NCBI GenBank assembly: GCA_017417055.1
Contig: JAFPZX010000051.1
Span: 1 to 55,013, forward strand
Length of the DNA stretch: 55,013 bases
From: Anaerolineaceae bacterium
Lineage (GTDB): Bacteria; Chloroflexota; Anaerolineae; Anaerolineales; Anaerolineaceae
Direction: 5' to 3'
The notes below the pieces were generated by a model. It was given only the letters and a program-made list of their open reading frames with translations. It was not told where the DNA came from and did no database searches. The position numbers were made by a program, and so were the translations under genes. Positions within the stretch are counted from its first letter, which is position 1. Every line of letters starts with the position of its first letter. Positions 25,484 to 34,027 of the stretch are shown piece after piece.

Positions 25484-26677
25484 CTAATGCCTATTGCCTT
25501 TTTTTCTCTTCTCCCGCAGTGCCCGGCGTTTCTCATTTGAGAGGCCGCTCCGGGGAGAATTGTTCCTTTCGCGTATACGCTCAGTCCACCGCAGCCAACG
25601 TTGATAGAATGTTCCCGAATCCTCCAGAGGGATTTCCAACAGCGCCTGCTGATCGCCCCGCTTCATCGCGTCATCCATCAGAATTTTCCGCGCCTCCGCT
25701 TCGCTGATCTCTCCCGGAACAAGCTCCCTCGGTTCCGGAGCGGCTGCCTTTGTTTTCACTTCCGGCTCAGCCGCTTCCATCTCCGCGATCTCATTCCGTA
25801 AGTATTCGGCGCTGCTCTCGTTAATCTGCCGTTTTTGTTCTCTGGTCAGCTCAATCATCGATGGTTTGTAAGTTCCCGGCGTGCGGTCTATCTTCCGTTC
25901 CAGCTTTTCCAGCTCTCTGATTTTGCGGAGTTTTTCTTTCCGGACTGCGTCCACCTGCTTTTGATCTGCTTTCTCAAGAGAAAGCATTTTCCGCGCCATG
26001 GATCCGTCGATCGGCAGCGCGGAGGGATTGACCTGAAAGCGCTGCGTTACCCCGGTACCGTTATTTTCATTTGTCCGCGGGGATCCGCGGAAATTTTCGT
26101 CCTGTTTCAGCAAATCATCCGCATTCAGCTTTCCGTCTTTGATTTTTTGAATCTTGGATTCAGTGGCCTGCAGACGGCTGATGAGCGCATCCCAGCGAAA
26201 TTCCTGCTTGAGATAACTGATCCCAAGCAGACTGTTGTCTTTATAGATCCCTTCCAGCGCCGCGTGAACTTTGCGCAGATGATAGGAACTCATGCGGACC
26301 AGTTCTTCAACACCCAGTTCCGCAAGGCTCTTGAATTCCAGCCCTTTTTGTTCCAGAGCTGCTTTAGTAATGCAAACAGTGCCCATCTGCCGGATGCTCT
26401 TTTCCAGTTCTCCTGAATATTTCAGATAATTTTCGGAAAAGCGGTTGGCTTTGCAGGCATGGTAATAGAGTTTTTGCGTATCATCCCACAACATGCGGGA
26501 GCGTTCTTCAAATTCGGCAGGAGCGTTGCTGAACACGTTGATCGCTTCATCAGGCAAATCCGCGGCTTTGACCCCCGTCAGGATCCCACGGTTTTCTTTT
26601 CCGCCGGATGCGCCATACTTCAGCATCTGCTGCAGTTGTTCATCCTGTTGCATAAGTTCAGCCGTCAACCCGTTCAT
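25484..26677 (-). CDS. Unrecognised 397-residue helical protein
   Basis: Not recognised. The start is set at the ATG after AAAGGAGGGG (the ORF has an earlier ATG that includes this SD). The protein has no signal peptide or membrane helix. It is mostly helical, with charged segments around 230-290 (Lys/Arg/Glu-rich, likely coiled coil), an Ala/Pro/Glu linker (about 300-325) and a strongly basic C-terminus ending KRRALREKRKKGNRH. A Trp/Arg stretch (FYQRWLRWTERIRERNN) precedes the tail. Nucleic-acid or membrane-surface binding through the tail is possible but unproven. The upstream side carries the TGAGTCAA hairpin copy B. Confidence 0.65.
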   Translation of the reverse strand: MNGLTAELMQQDEQLQQMLKYGASGGKENRGILTGVKAADLPDEAINVFSNAPAEFEERSRMLWDDTQKLYYHACKANRFSENYLKYSGELEKSIRQMGTVCITKAALEQKGLEFKSLAELGVEELVRMSSYHLRKVHAALEGIYKDNSLLGISYLKQEFRWDALISRLQATESKIQKIKDGKLNADDLLKQDENFRGSPRTNENNGTGVTQRFQVNPSALPIDGSMARKMLSLEKADQKQVDAVRKEKLRKIRELEKLERKIDRTPGTYKPSMIELTREQKRQINESSAEYLRNEIAEMEAAEPEVKTKAAAPEPRELVPGEISEAEARKILMDDAMKRGDQQALLEIPLEDSGTFYQRWLRWTERIRERNNSPRSGLSNEKRRALREKRKKGNRH

Positions 26678-26712
26678 CTTCGCCCCTCCTTTCATTTTTT
26701 ATGTTCAGTACC

Positions 26713-26775
26713 AAGTCAAGTGACCTGTTTTCGTTGACTCAGGCTTGAGTCAACAGAACAGGTTGCGTTGACTCA
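26713..26775. repeat. TGAGTCAA four-box hairpin, copy B
   Basis: Outer AAGTCAA (26713-26719) and TTGACTCA (26768-26775); inner stem CCTGTTTTCGTTGACTC (26724-26740) with GAGTCAACAGAACAGG (26747-26762), 6-nt loop. It lies 35 nt upstream of the start codon of the minus-strand 397-residue gene. Confidence 0.9.
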
Positions 26776-27178
26776 TTCTGATTAGTTATATTTTTGCGAA
26801 TTATCTAATAATTTTTTTCTATTGTTATTCATTATATACAGATATTTGAAAAAGTCAAGGAATTTCTAATTTTAGTTACTATTTTCTAATAAATCAAATC
26901 AATACCCATAAAATACTCCGGAAAAAGGCGCACTCGAAAACAGTTCTCCTGTGCCTCATAAACGTTATGTCCGGACAGCATACTTCCCGTCAGCATCAGT
27001 GTCAGGGATTCACAGCTCTCATGGCACAGGAGCGCCGCCTACGTGTGCACTTGTTCTTCCATGTGCGCCGTGTGTGCGATTCCTCACGGATCTCCGTCTG
27101 CAGTATAAAAATACCAACAAAAAAATCTTGAAATCAGGTTTTATATGGTGTAAAATACATAGAAAGAGAGGTTGTTAT
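26776..27178. other. Gene-free region with AT-rich part and a 10-bp-arm hairpin
   Basis: About 400 bp. The first 150 bp are very AT-rich. CTCCTGTGCC (26946-26955) and GGCACAGGAG (27023-27032) form a perfect stem with a long loop, in the style of the GCACATG/GTGCCTGTCC hairpins. The nuclease promoter is at the right end. Confidence 0.55.
27128..27156 (+). promoter_or_regulatory. Promoter of the Rpn-family gene
   Basis: TTGAAA (27128-27133) and TAAAAT (27151-27156), 17-nt spacing, 22 nt before the ATG at 27179. Confidence 0.65.
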
Positions 27179-28066
27179 ATGAGTGAAATCAATCGGGAGA
27201 ATAAGGATCGGCTTTTCCGTTTTATCTTTGGAAATGAAGAAAATAAAGCCTGGACGCTGTCTCTTTATAACGCGGTGAATGGAACTTCGTATCAGAATCC
27301 GGATGACATCATTATTACGACGATTCAGGATGCGCTGTATATGGGGATGAAGGACGATATTGCTATTCTCGTCTATGCCACAATGAATATGTTTGAACAA
27401 CAGAGCACTTTCAACCCCAATTTGCCGCTTCGCTATCTGATTTATGCCGGAATGATTTACAGTGGGTTGATCGAAAGCGGAAAATGGAAAATCAATCTGT
27501 ACAGTTCAAAGATCCAAAGACTGCCTGTACCGAAATGCGTATGCTTTTATAATGGCATTCAGGAAAAGGATGATATGATCCTTGAATTGTCTTCGGCCTT
27601 CCCCGAAAATTCGGATCCGGATATACAGGTTCGGGTTCATATGCTGAATATCAATTACGGGCGAAATGAGGCACTGTTGAATGCCTGTGCGCCATTGCGT
27701 GATTATTCGTTTTTGATTTACAGGATCCGTTTTCATCAAAATAACGGTATGGAGATTGGAGATGCGGTAGATCTGGCAGTGGATGAATTAAGTGATGATT
27801 CCGTTATTAAACCTTTTATCATGAAAAACCGCGCGGAGGTGAAGCGTATGTGCATTACAGAATATGATGAAGTGAAAACCATGAATATGTTCCGGGAAGA
27901 AGGCTATAATGAAGGCAGAACGGACGGTTACAATAGTGGCAGAGCGGACGGTCAATTCCAGTCATTAGCCAGCTTAGCGAAGAAGCATTATATCACAGTC
28001 GAACAGGCAGCCGAAGAAGCAGGAATGACGGTTGATGAATTTCTCAAAAAAATGAAACTTGTGTAA
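27179..28066 (+). CDS. Rpn-family recombination-promoting nuclease / PD-(D/E)XK transposase-like protein
   Basis: A 295-residue member of the Rpn group (PDDEXK-type nuclease, formerly transposase_31-like). Motifs: NRENKDRLFRFIFG at the N-terminus, Asp in GMKDDIAILV, and the E-x-Q active-site variant in NMFEQQS, followed by PLRYLIYAGM. The C-terminal third has the Gly-rich repeat typical of the family (EEGYNEGRTDGYNSGRADG) and a short helical tail. Such proteins nick DNA and promote RecA-independent recombination. ATG 27179 fits AGAGAGG upstream and the -10 at 27151; the ORF extends back to 26951 only by chance. Confidence 0.88.
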   Translation: MSEINRENKDRLFRFIFGNEENKAWTLSLYNAVNGTSYQNPDDIIITTIQDALYMGMKDDIAILVYATMNMFEQQSTFNPNLPLRYLIYAGMIYSGLIESGKWKINLYSSKIQRLPVPKCVCFYNGIQEKDDMILELSSAFPENSDPDIQVRVHMLNINYGRNEALLNACAPLRDYSFLIYRIRFHQNNGMEIGDAVDLAVDELSDDSVIKPFIMKNRAEVKRMCITEYDEVKTMNMFREEGYNEGRTDGYNSGRADGQFQSLASLAKKHYITVEQAAEEAGMTVDEFLKKMKLV

Positions 28067-28145
28067 CTTCTGCAAAAAGGATGTTAGCAAATCCATGAAC
28101 AGTAACAAACGATAAACGAAAAAATCACGAATTTTCCAAAATAGC

Positions 28146-28173
28146 TTGACAGGAAAGATGAAAGGTATATAAT
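28146..28173 (+). promoter_or_regulatory. Consensus promoter of tRNA-Asn
   Basis: TTGACA (28146-28151) and TATAAT (28168-28173), both perfect, with 16-nt spacing, 12 nt before the mature tRNA. Confidence 0.9.
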
Positions 28174-28185
28174 AGACACTGTTGA

Positions 28186-28257
28186 TCCTCGATAGCTCAA
28201 CGGCAGAGCGAGCGGCTGTTAACCGTTAGGTTCCCGGTTCGAATCCAGGTCGAGGAG
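28186..28257 (+). tRNA. tRNA-Asn (anticodon GTT)
   Basis: A cloverleaf with acceptor TCCTCGA/TCGAGGA, discriminator G, D-arm GCTC/GAGC, anticodon stem AGCGG/CCGTT and loop CTGTTAA giving GTT, and T-arm CCCGG-TTCGAAT-CCAGG, which has one C-A mismatch in the middle. CCA is not encoded. Confidence 0.93.
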
Positions 28258-28260
28258 CAG

Positions 28261-28291
28261 AAGAGCACTTGAAAAAGTGCTCTTTTTTTTC
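28261..28291 (+). terminator. Rho-independent terminator of tRNA-Asn
   Basis: AGAGCACTT and AAGTGCTCT form a 9-bp stem with a 4-nt loop, followed by eight T. Confidence 0.93.
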
Positions 28292-28353
28292 TAAACAGCG
28301 TTTAGTCCTGTTGTGCCGGCAAGCGGCAGCGCCAGGGCAGACCTCATTGTGCT

Positions 28354-28884
28354 TTACTTTTCACCTACCGCTTCCCGGGCTGCACCGACATAATAATCCA
28401 CAATGGCGCGCGGTACCGTAGTCCCTATCAGTGTTTTTCCGATAACTACGCCATCCCGGTTCACGAAAAGAGTCATTGGATATGCAGTTTGTGTGATCAA
28501 TTCATCAAAATTACCGGGAGCGATAATATTCAGATACGAAACCTTGTTTTCATCTATATATTGTTTCGCGAGTTTAACGTCAGATGTCCCCTTCCCGTCG
28601 TTGATCAGCCCAACCACCGCACCGTTCATTTCAGCAAGTTCGTCGTTAACATGGTTCAAATACGGCAGCTCAGTTACGCACGGACCGCACCATGTTGCCC
28701 ACAGATTCAGCATGGTAATATCATGCTGAGCGAAAAGCTCAGTACTATTCACGATATTGCCATCAACATCTGATGTTTCAAAAACAAGCTGTTTTCCGGT
28801 ATAAGAAACATTCCCCATTCCGCATCCGCATAAAACCAACATGCAAACAGGAACCATCAGAAAAAATAAAAGCAATTTATTCAT
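28354..28884 (-). CDS. TlpA/ResA-like thioredoxin-fold lipoprotein
   Basis: A 176-residue protein with a signal peptide and lipobox LVLCGC (Cys at about 19-21), then a thioredoxin-like domain with the redox motif WCGPC in NLWATWCGPCVTELPYL, and the cis-Pro region in TAYPMTLFV. It should act as an extracytoplasmic thiol-disulfide reductase, for example in cytochrome c or envelope protein maturation. It stands alone between the tRNA and the ABC ATPase; no ccdA partner is seen. Confidence 0.9.
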   Translation of the reverse strand: MNKLLLFFLMVPVCMLVLCGCGMGNVSYTGKQLVFETSDVDGNIVNSTELFAQHDITMLNLWATWCGPCVTELPYLNHVNDELAEMNGAVVGLINDGKGTSDVKLAKQYIDENKVSYLNIIAPGNFDELITQTAYPMTLFVNRDGVVIGKTLIGTTVPRAIVDYYVGAAREAVGEK

Positions 28885-29119
28885 AATTCAATTGTACTGC
28901 TTTTGCATGCATTTCACCGTCCATTTACACATTTTATCAAGCATAACTGTTCAGGAGGAACACTGGAGATGGTCAAATTGTGTCCATGTTCGCAATATGT
29001 AAACTGATAACGATACTTCTCATTGCGCATAAACAAAACAATTACACGCAATTCTTATCAGGACAAAAAAACCCCGGATCAAAATATCACCGGGGCAAAT
29101 TTTATTCAAACGAAACAGC
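28885..29119. other. Gap between lipoprotein and ABC ATPase genes
   Basis: About 235 bp containing the promoter side of the lipoprotein gene and, at its right end, the ATPase terminator. No ORF or other motif supported. Confidence 0.5.
29063..29096 (-). terminator. Rho-independent terminator of the ABC ATPase gene
   Basis: On the minus strand GCCCCGG and CCGGGG-type arms with an AT loop are followed by TTTTTTT. Confidence 0.88.
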
Positions 29120-30274
29120 TTAGAACTTATAGTGCATACATTCCGGAGCGTTGGCTTTGAAGGATTCCTCATCGAACCAGATCAGGTTATTCTGGGTTTC
29201 CTTGTCGAAGAGCTGGATCAGTTCCGGCATGGTGGTAAATTTTACCGTACTGCCCATGGAAACATCCGTCCCCAGGCCCATGGTCGGGATGACCATAACG
29301 ACTTCACTTTCACCGCAGCGGGCGTGGATGTTGTATTCCGTACCCATCATTTCGCTGACTTCGATGGTGGCGGTGAGATCACCCTTACCGACGGTGATGT
29401 ACTGCGGGCGTATACCGGCGACGATGTCGCAGGGTTTCTGATTTTTCTGTTTCAGGGCCTTCTGCTGGAATTCGCCCAGTTCAAATTTGACGCCATGGAT
29501 CTGGGCATAATATTTGCCGTTTTCGAGCAGCAGCTTGCTGTCGGCGAAGAAGTTCATCACAGGCATACCGATAAAGCCGGCGACGAAGAGGTTGACCGGT
29601 TTGTCGAACAGTTCCTGCGGCGTACCGATCTGATTGACGAAACCGTCTTTCATAATAACGATGCGGTCGCCAAGGGTCATGGCCTCAGTTTGATCATGTG
29701 TAACGTACATGAATGTGGTGTTGATGCGTTTGCGCAGTTTGATAATTTCCGCGCGCATCTGGTTGCGGAGCTTTGCGTCCAGGTTGGAAAGCGGTTCATC
29801 CATCAGGAAGACTTTCGGGTCGCGGACCATGGCACGGCCGATGGCGACACGCTGGCGCTGACCACCGGAAAGGGCCTTCGGTTTGCGCTGAAGATACTGA
29901 GTGATATCAAGGATCTCGGCGACTTCCTTTACCTTTTTGTCGATCTGATCCTGCGGTGTCCGCTTGAGTTTCAGAGCGAAAGCCATATTGTCATAGACGG
30001 ACATATGCGGATAAAGCGCGTAGTTCTGGAAAACCATGGCGATGTCGCGGTCTTTCGGCGCGATATCGTTCATCAGGTGCCCGTCAATATAAAGTTCACC
30101 GCCGGAAATATCTTCCAGACCGGCGACCATTCGCAGGGTGGTGGACTTTCCGCAGCCGGACGGACCGACGAGGACGATGAATTCCTTATCTTTAATGTGA
30201 AGATTCACATCATGCACGGCGGTATTCTTGTTATCGTATACCTTTTTCAAATTCTTGATCAATACTTCGGACAT
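29120..30274 (-). CDS. ABC transporter ATPase, MsmK/UgpC/MalK family
   Basis: A 384-residue carbohydrate-importer ATPase: Walker A GPSGCGKST, Q-loop FQNYALYPH, signature LSGGQRQRVAIGRA, Walker B VFLMDEPLSNLD, H-loop THDQTEA, and a C-terminal OB/TOBE regulatory domain (about 240-370). ATPases of this class can serve several CUT1 transporters. It is transcribed away from the binding-protein gene, so it is the likely motor for the permeases at 32265-34027. Start MSEVLIKNL at 30274 is preferred over an ATG 9 codons upstream, because family members start there. Confidence 0.93.
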   Translation of the reverse strand: MSEVLIKNLKKVYDNKNTAVHDVNLHIKDKEFIVLVGPSGCGKSTTLRMVAGLEDISGGELYIDGHLMNDIAPKDRDIAMVFQNYALYPHMSVYDNMAFALKLKRTPQDQIDKKVKEVAEILDITQYLQRKPKALSGGQRQRVAIGRAMVRDPKVFLMDEPLSNLDAKLRNQMRAEIIKLRKRINTTFMYVTHDQTEAMTLGDRIVIMKDGFVNQIGTPQELFDKPVNLFVAGFIGMPVMNFFADSKLLLENGKYYAQIHGVKFELGEFQQKALKQKNQKPCDIVAGIRPQYITVGKGDLTATIEVSEMMGTEYNIHARCGESEVVMVIPTMGLGTDVSMGSTVKFTTMPELIQLFDKETQNNLIWFDEESFKANAPECMHYKF

Positions 30275-30836
30275 TAGCCTGACTCTGATGATCCTGCCCA
30301 CGCAGAACCACCTCGCGGACGTCCGCTGATGGAACGTTCCGTATTACGACAGGTCTCCACGCTGCCGCACCGCGAGCCTCACGGTTCTTAAACCTCCTCT
30401 TCCGATCAGCGCCCTTCATATAGTGGAGTGAACAGGCGCCGCACGTATTTCCATGCGTTTTGGTATAGATTTACATGGTAGATAAATTTTATCGGTACAT
30501 ATGGTGAATTGGTATAGAAAAATGTTGCCTTTGATTAATTTAATGTCAGTTTGTTATCGTGATTTTAATCACAATAATGACAAATATCATGACAAATGTC
30601 ACTTTTCTTGAATAAAAAATATGGCACAAATGTTGCCATAAATAGCATAAGCCACATTTATCTAAGATTAGCCCACATTTATCCATACAACATTATTCTA
30701 TACAGTAGTAAATTTAAGTACGACTTATGTCTCATGCCGTTTTTCTGCATGGATTCCAAACTGATTGGTTTCAATCAGGAAACCCGAGTCTCTGTTTGAG
30801 GCAGGGAACAATATCTTTCTAAGGAGTTTTTGTAAC
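30275..30836. promoter_or_regulatory. 560-bp divergent control region of the alpha-galactoside locus
   Basis: No gene. Visible symmetric motifs: GCGGACGTCCGC (30315-30326) and GGAACGTTCC (30331-30340), both perfect palindromes 40-66 nt upstream of the ATPase start; direct repeats TTGGTATAGA (30460-30469, 30509-30518); GTGATTTTAATCAC (30559-30572); tandem TGACAAATATCA and TGACAAATGTCA (30578-30601); direct repeats of CCACATTTATC (30652, 30673); and a short hairpin CTGATTG/CAATCAG (30761-30778) in the leader. These are candidate operators for the AraC-type regulator or a catabolite regulator. Core promoters could not be fixed. Confidence 0.55.
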
Positions 30837-32117
30837 ATGAAACGCTTTATTGCTCTTCTGGCTGTGCTGATGCTGGCATTAACTGTCAGCTCTGCTTTTG
30901 CTGAGACGCTGACGGTCAACATCTGGGATAACAACCAGAGACCCGGCCTGCAGCAGATTGCCAATGAATGGTCCGCCATTTCCGGAATCGATGTCGACAT
31001 TCAGGTCATCGACTGGGACAACTACTGGACGCTGCTTTCCGCAGGCGCTTCCGGCGGTACCCTGCCGGATGTTTTCTGGATGCACTCCAACACTGCCCAG
31101 ATGTACATGGACTACGATCTGCTTCTGGATCTGACCGACTATGTTGCCAAAGACGATGCCATCAACCTTGACGAATATTATCAGGGTATCGTTGATCTGT
31201 ACACCCGCGACTCTGACGGCAAGGTCTTCGCTCTGCCGAAGGATCATGACACCATCGCTCTGCTCTACAACAAAGCCATCTTCGATCAGTACGGCGTGGA
31301 ACTCCCGACCGATGACTGGACCTGGGAAGATATGTACGAAGCTGCCAAAGCCATCACCGAAGGTTCTGATGGCAATGTTTACGGCATGGCCATGAACACC
31401 TCCAACAACCAGGATGGCTGGTACAACATCATCTATGATTACGGCGGAAATGTCGTTTCCGACACTCATGACACCACCGCTATCGACTCCGAAGGCGCAA
31501 AAGCCGGTATGGAAATGATGCGCAAGCTCCTGACCGTCGGTGCTCCGCAGACTGTTGTTGCCGAAACCGGTACCGAAAACCTGTTCAAATCCGCGAAGAC
31601 CGCGATGATCACGCAGGGTTCCTGGATGATCAACAACTTCTACACTGCCGAAAATCATGCAGATTACTTCTGGGCTCTGCTGCCGTATGCAGACGTCAAC
31701 GGCAATGGCCAGGCCGATGCCGGCGAACGCTGGTCCTGCTACAACGGTTTGGGCTGGGCTGCCGCATTCAACACCAAGAATCCGGATGCTGCTTACTCAC
31801 TCATCTCCTGGTTCTGCGCAAAAGAACAGCAGGTTAAACAGGCTGAACTCGGTATCACCATGGCCGGTATGCCCGGTATCTCCGAAGCTTTCGCCAACGC
31901 TTTCCCGGGTATGGACATCTCCGCTTTCCTGAAGGCTGAAGATTTCGATCTCTACATGCGCCCGTACACCAAGATGACCACTGTTTGGGAAGACCCCCTC
32001 CAGCAGGCCGGCTGTTTCCTGGATGCATGGCAGAATCCGAACGATCCCGCCATCATGGAAAAAGCCTGCGACAATGCCGCCGCGATCATCCGCGATGCCA
32101 TTGCTCAGGGATACTAA
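30837..32117 (+). CDS. Extracellular solute-binding protein, family 1 (CUT1 sugar ABC)
   Basis: A 426-residue binding protein with a Sec signal peptide (MKRFIALLAVLMLALTV, cleavage after SAFA). There is no lipobox cysteine, which is unusual for a sugar-binding protein of a monoderm. The mature part follows the family 1 pattern: LTVNIWDNNQRPGLQQIANEW, PDVFWMHSN, FALPKDHDTIALLYNKAIFD and GSWMINNF. It should capture an alpha-galactoside such as raffinose or melibiose, given the neighbouring alpha-galactosidase. SD AAGGAG, 11 nt before ATG 30837. It is the first gene of the locus and is followed by a strong hairpin. Confidence 0.93.
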   Translation: MKRFIALLAVLMLALTVSSAFAETLTVNIWDNNQRPGLQQIANEWSAISGIDVDIQVIDWDNYWTLLSAGASGGTLPDVFWMHSNTAQMYMDYDLLLDLTDYVAKDDAINLDEYYQGIVDLYTRDSDGKVFALPKDHDTIALLYNKAIFDQYGVELPTDDWTWEDMYEAAKAITEGSDGNVYGMAMNTSNNQDGWYNIIYDYGGNVVSDTHDTTAIDSEGAKAGMEMMRKLLTVGAPQTVVAETGTENLFKSAKTAMITQGSWMINNFYTAENHADYFWALLPYADVNGNGQADAGERWSCYNGLGWAAAFNTKNPDAAYSLISWFCAKEQQVKQAELGITMAGMPGISEAFANAFPGMDISAFLKAEDFDLYMRPYTKMTTVWEDPLQQAGCFLDAWQNPNDPAIMEKACDNAAAIIRDAIAQGY

Positions 32118-32132
32118 TCAATAAACTGTAAT

Positions 32133-32163
32133 ATGGTTGGGGATTGCATAAATCCCCAACCAT
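32133..32163 (+). terminator. Intercistronic hairpin after the binding-protein gene
   Basis: ATGGTTGGGGATT (32133-32145) and AATCCCCAACCAT (32151-32163) form a perfect 13-bp stem with a 5-nt loop. Only a short T stretch follows. It probably protects or partly terminates the transcript, so that binding protein is made in excess over the permeases. Confidence 0.75.
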
Positions 32164-32168
32164 CCTTT

Positions 32169-32239
32169 ATTGAGTCAATCTGTACGTTTCCTTTTGACTC
32201 AATTACGAATCAAAAAGGAAACGTGCCGATTGACTCAAA
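32169..32239. repeat. TGAGTCAA four-box hairpin, copy C (variant stem)
   Basis: Outer ATTGAGTCAAT (32169-32179) and TTGACTCAA (32230-32238); inner stem ACGTTTCCTTTTGACTC (32184-32200) with GAATCAAAAAGGAAACGT (32207-32224), 6-nt loop. The distal stem sequence differs from copies A, B and D but still pairs. It ends 26 nt before the ATG of the first permease. Confidence 0.85.
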
Positions 32240-32264
32240 TTTCCATCATACATAAAGGAGGATC

Positions 32265-33164
32265 ATGAGCGAACCTTCCCTGAAACATATGACGGCAGCG
32301 GAGAAAACGGAAGCCAAATGGGCCTGGTGCTTCATTGCCCCGACCATAATCGGTTTGATCGTGCTAAACTTCTATCCCGCTGTCAACACCGTCTGGCAGT
32401 CATTCTTTAGGTCTGATCCCTTTGGACGCGGCGGAAAATTTGTCTGGTTTGAAAACTACCAAAAAGTTTTCGCGATGTCAGAAACCTGGCAGTCTTTGTG
32501 GAATACGATCAAATACGCACTCATCGAAGTTCCCTTCGGCGTTGTGATCGCCCTGATTCTTGCTGTATTCCTTAACAAAAAACTCAAAGGTACATCCGCT
32601 TTCCGCACCATCTTCTTCCTGCCGATGGTCTGTGCCCCGGCAGCTGTTGCCATGGTCTGGAAATGGCTCTACAACCAGCAGTTTGGTTTGCTGAACAACG
32701 TTTTCCACACCAATACCGCCTGGATCTCCGACCCGAAGATCGCCTGGATCTCCGTTGGCGTGATCGGTGTCTGGTCTGTTATCGGTTACAACATGGTGCT
32801 GTTCATCTCCGGTCTGCAGGAAATCCCGGGTGACTACTATGAAGCCGCGGAAATTGACGGCGCCACCGGCATCCGCCAGTTCTTCCACATCACCGTGCCG
32901 CTTCTGAGCCCCACCACCTTCTTCATTGTTCAGACCCGCCTGATCGGCGCGCTGACCGTGTTCGACCTGATGTTCATGGTCATGGACAAGACGAATATCG
33001 CGCTGAAGAGCGTACAGTCCATCGTTTACGTTTTCTATACCTATGCATTCACCCAGAATAACAAGGGCTATGGCGCAACAGTGGTCATTCTCCTGGTTGC
33101 CTTCATCATGGTCGTAACGGTCATCATGCAGCGGTTGGAAAAGAAAATGGTATTTTATAACTAA
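32265..33164 (+). CDS. Sugar ABC permease, MalF/MsmF type
   Basis: A 299-residue inner-membrane permease with six predicted helices. The cytoplasmic EAA loop reads YYEAAEIDGATGIRQFFHITVPLL and contacts the ATPase. The N-terminus (WAWCFIAPTIIGLIVLNFYP) is typical of the UgpA/MsmF branch. SD AAGGAGG is 5 nt upstream of the ATG. The second permease follows after 20 nt; together they form the membrane channel served by the divergent ATPase. Confidence 0.93.
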   Translation: MSEPSLKHMTAAEKTEAKWAWCFIAPTIIGLIVLNFYPAVNTVWQSFFRSDPFGRGGKFVWFENYQKVFAMSETWQSLWNTIKYALIEVPFGVVIALILAVFLNKKLKGTSAFRTIFFLPMVCAPAAVAMVWKWLYNQQFGLLNNVFHTNTAWISDPKIAWISVGVIGVWSVIGYNMVLFISGLQEIPGDYYEAAEIDGATGIRQFFHITVPLLSPTTFFIVQTRLIGALTVFDLMFMVMDKTNIALKSVQSIVYVFYTYAFTQNNKGYGATVVILLVAFIMVVTVIMQRLEKKMVFYN

Positions 33165-33184
33165 AGGGGAAAGGAGAATAGATT

Positions 33185-34027
33185 ATGGAAAGCGCACGCG
33201 CACAAGCCAGATTAAACAAAATAATCATGTATGTTATTTTGATCATCATGGCTTTCATTATGCTCGTCCCCTTTGCGTGGATGATCCTGACAGCTCTCAA
33301 AACCACTCAGGAAGCCATTTCAGTTGATCCGTTTTACATCTTCCCGTCAAACGGCTGGCACTGGGAAAACTTTGCCTCTGTCTGGGAAAGTTATAACTTC
33401 GTTATTCTGTACAAGAACACCCTGCTGATGATCCTGCTCCGTGTTCTCTTCGCCTGTCTGACCGCCACCATGGCCGGCTATGCCTTTGGACGTCTGAACT
33501 TCCCGGGAAAGAAATTCTTCTTCTCCCTCATCCTGATCCAGATGATGATCCCGTCTCAAATCTTCATCATCCCTCAGTATGTTATGGCATCCAAATTGGG
33601 CTGGCTGAACACTGTGATGGGTCTGGTGTTCCCGGGTCTTGTTACCGCGTTCGGTACCTACCTGTTGAAAACCGGCTATCAGGGTCTGCCGAAGGACCTG
33701 GAAGAAGCTGCTGCTATTGACGGCTGCAACATCGGACAGCGTTTCCTGAACATCATGATGCCGCTCACCCGATCCTCCATGGTCTCCCTGGGTATTTTCA
33801 CCGCCCTGTTTGCCTTCAAGGATCTGATGTGGCCGATGATCGTCTGCCCGAAAATTGAAACCACCACGCTTTCTGCCGGTCTGGCCAAGATGCAGGGTCA
33901 GTACGGTTCAGAGTACCCGACCATGATGGCCGCGGCGGTTTTGGCAGTCGTCCCGATGATCGTGATTTATGTTATCTTCCAGAAACAGTTCGTGGAAGGT
34001 ATCGCCACCTCCGGTGGTAAGCTGTAA
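33185..34027 (+). CDS. Sugar ABC permease, MalG/MsmG type
   Basis: A 280-residue permease with six predicted helices. The EAA loop is DLEEAAAIDGCNIGQRFLNI followed by the conserved Pro in MMPL. The N-terminal IIMAFIMLVPFAWMILTALK and the C-terminal FVEGIATSGGKL are typical of the MsmG/UgpE branch (GITxGAVKG-like end). It partners the MalF-type permease just upstream. Confidence 0.93.
   Translation: MESARAQARLNKIIMYVILIIMAFIMLVPFAWMILTALKTTQEAISVDPFYIFPSNGWHWENFASVWESYNFVILYKNTLLMILLRVLFACLTATMAGYAFGRLNFPGKKFFFSLILIQMMIPSQIFIIPQYVMASKLGWLNTVMGLVFPGLVTAFGTYLLKTGYQGLPKDLEEAAAIDGCNIGQRFLNIMMPLTRSSMVSLGIFTALFAFKDLMWPMIVCPKIETTTLSAGLAKMQGQYGSEYPTMMAAAVLAVVPMIVIYVIFQKQFVEGIATSGGKL

Noticed and set aside
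26951-27178. N-terminal extension of the Rpn-family gene
   Set aside because: It overlaps a hairpin and the -35/-10 promoter, and the family's usual N-terminus begins at ATG 27179.
29132-30277. 381-codon open frame antisense to the ABC ATPase
   Set aside because: The minus-strand frame has every ABC motif; the plus-strand one is a compositional shadow.
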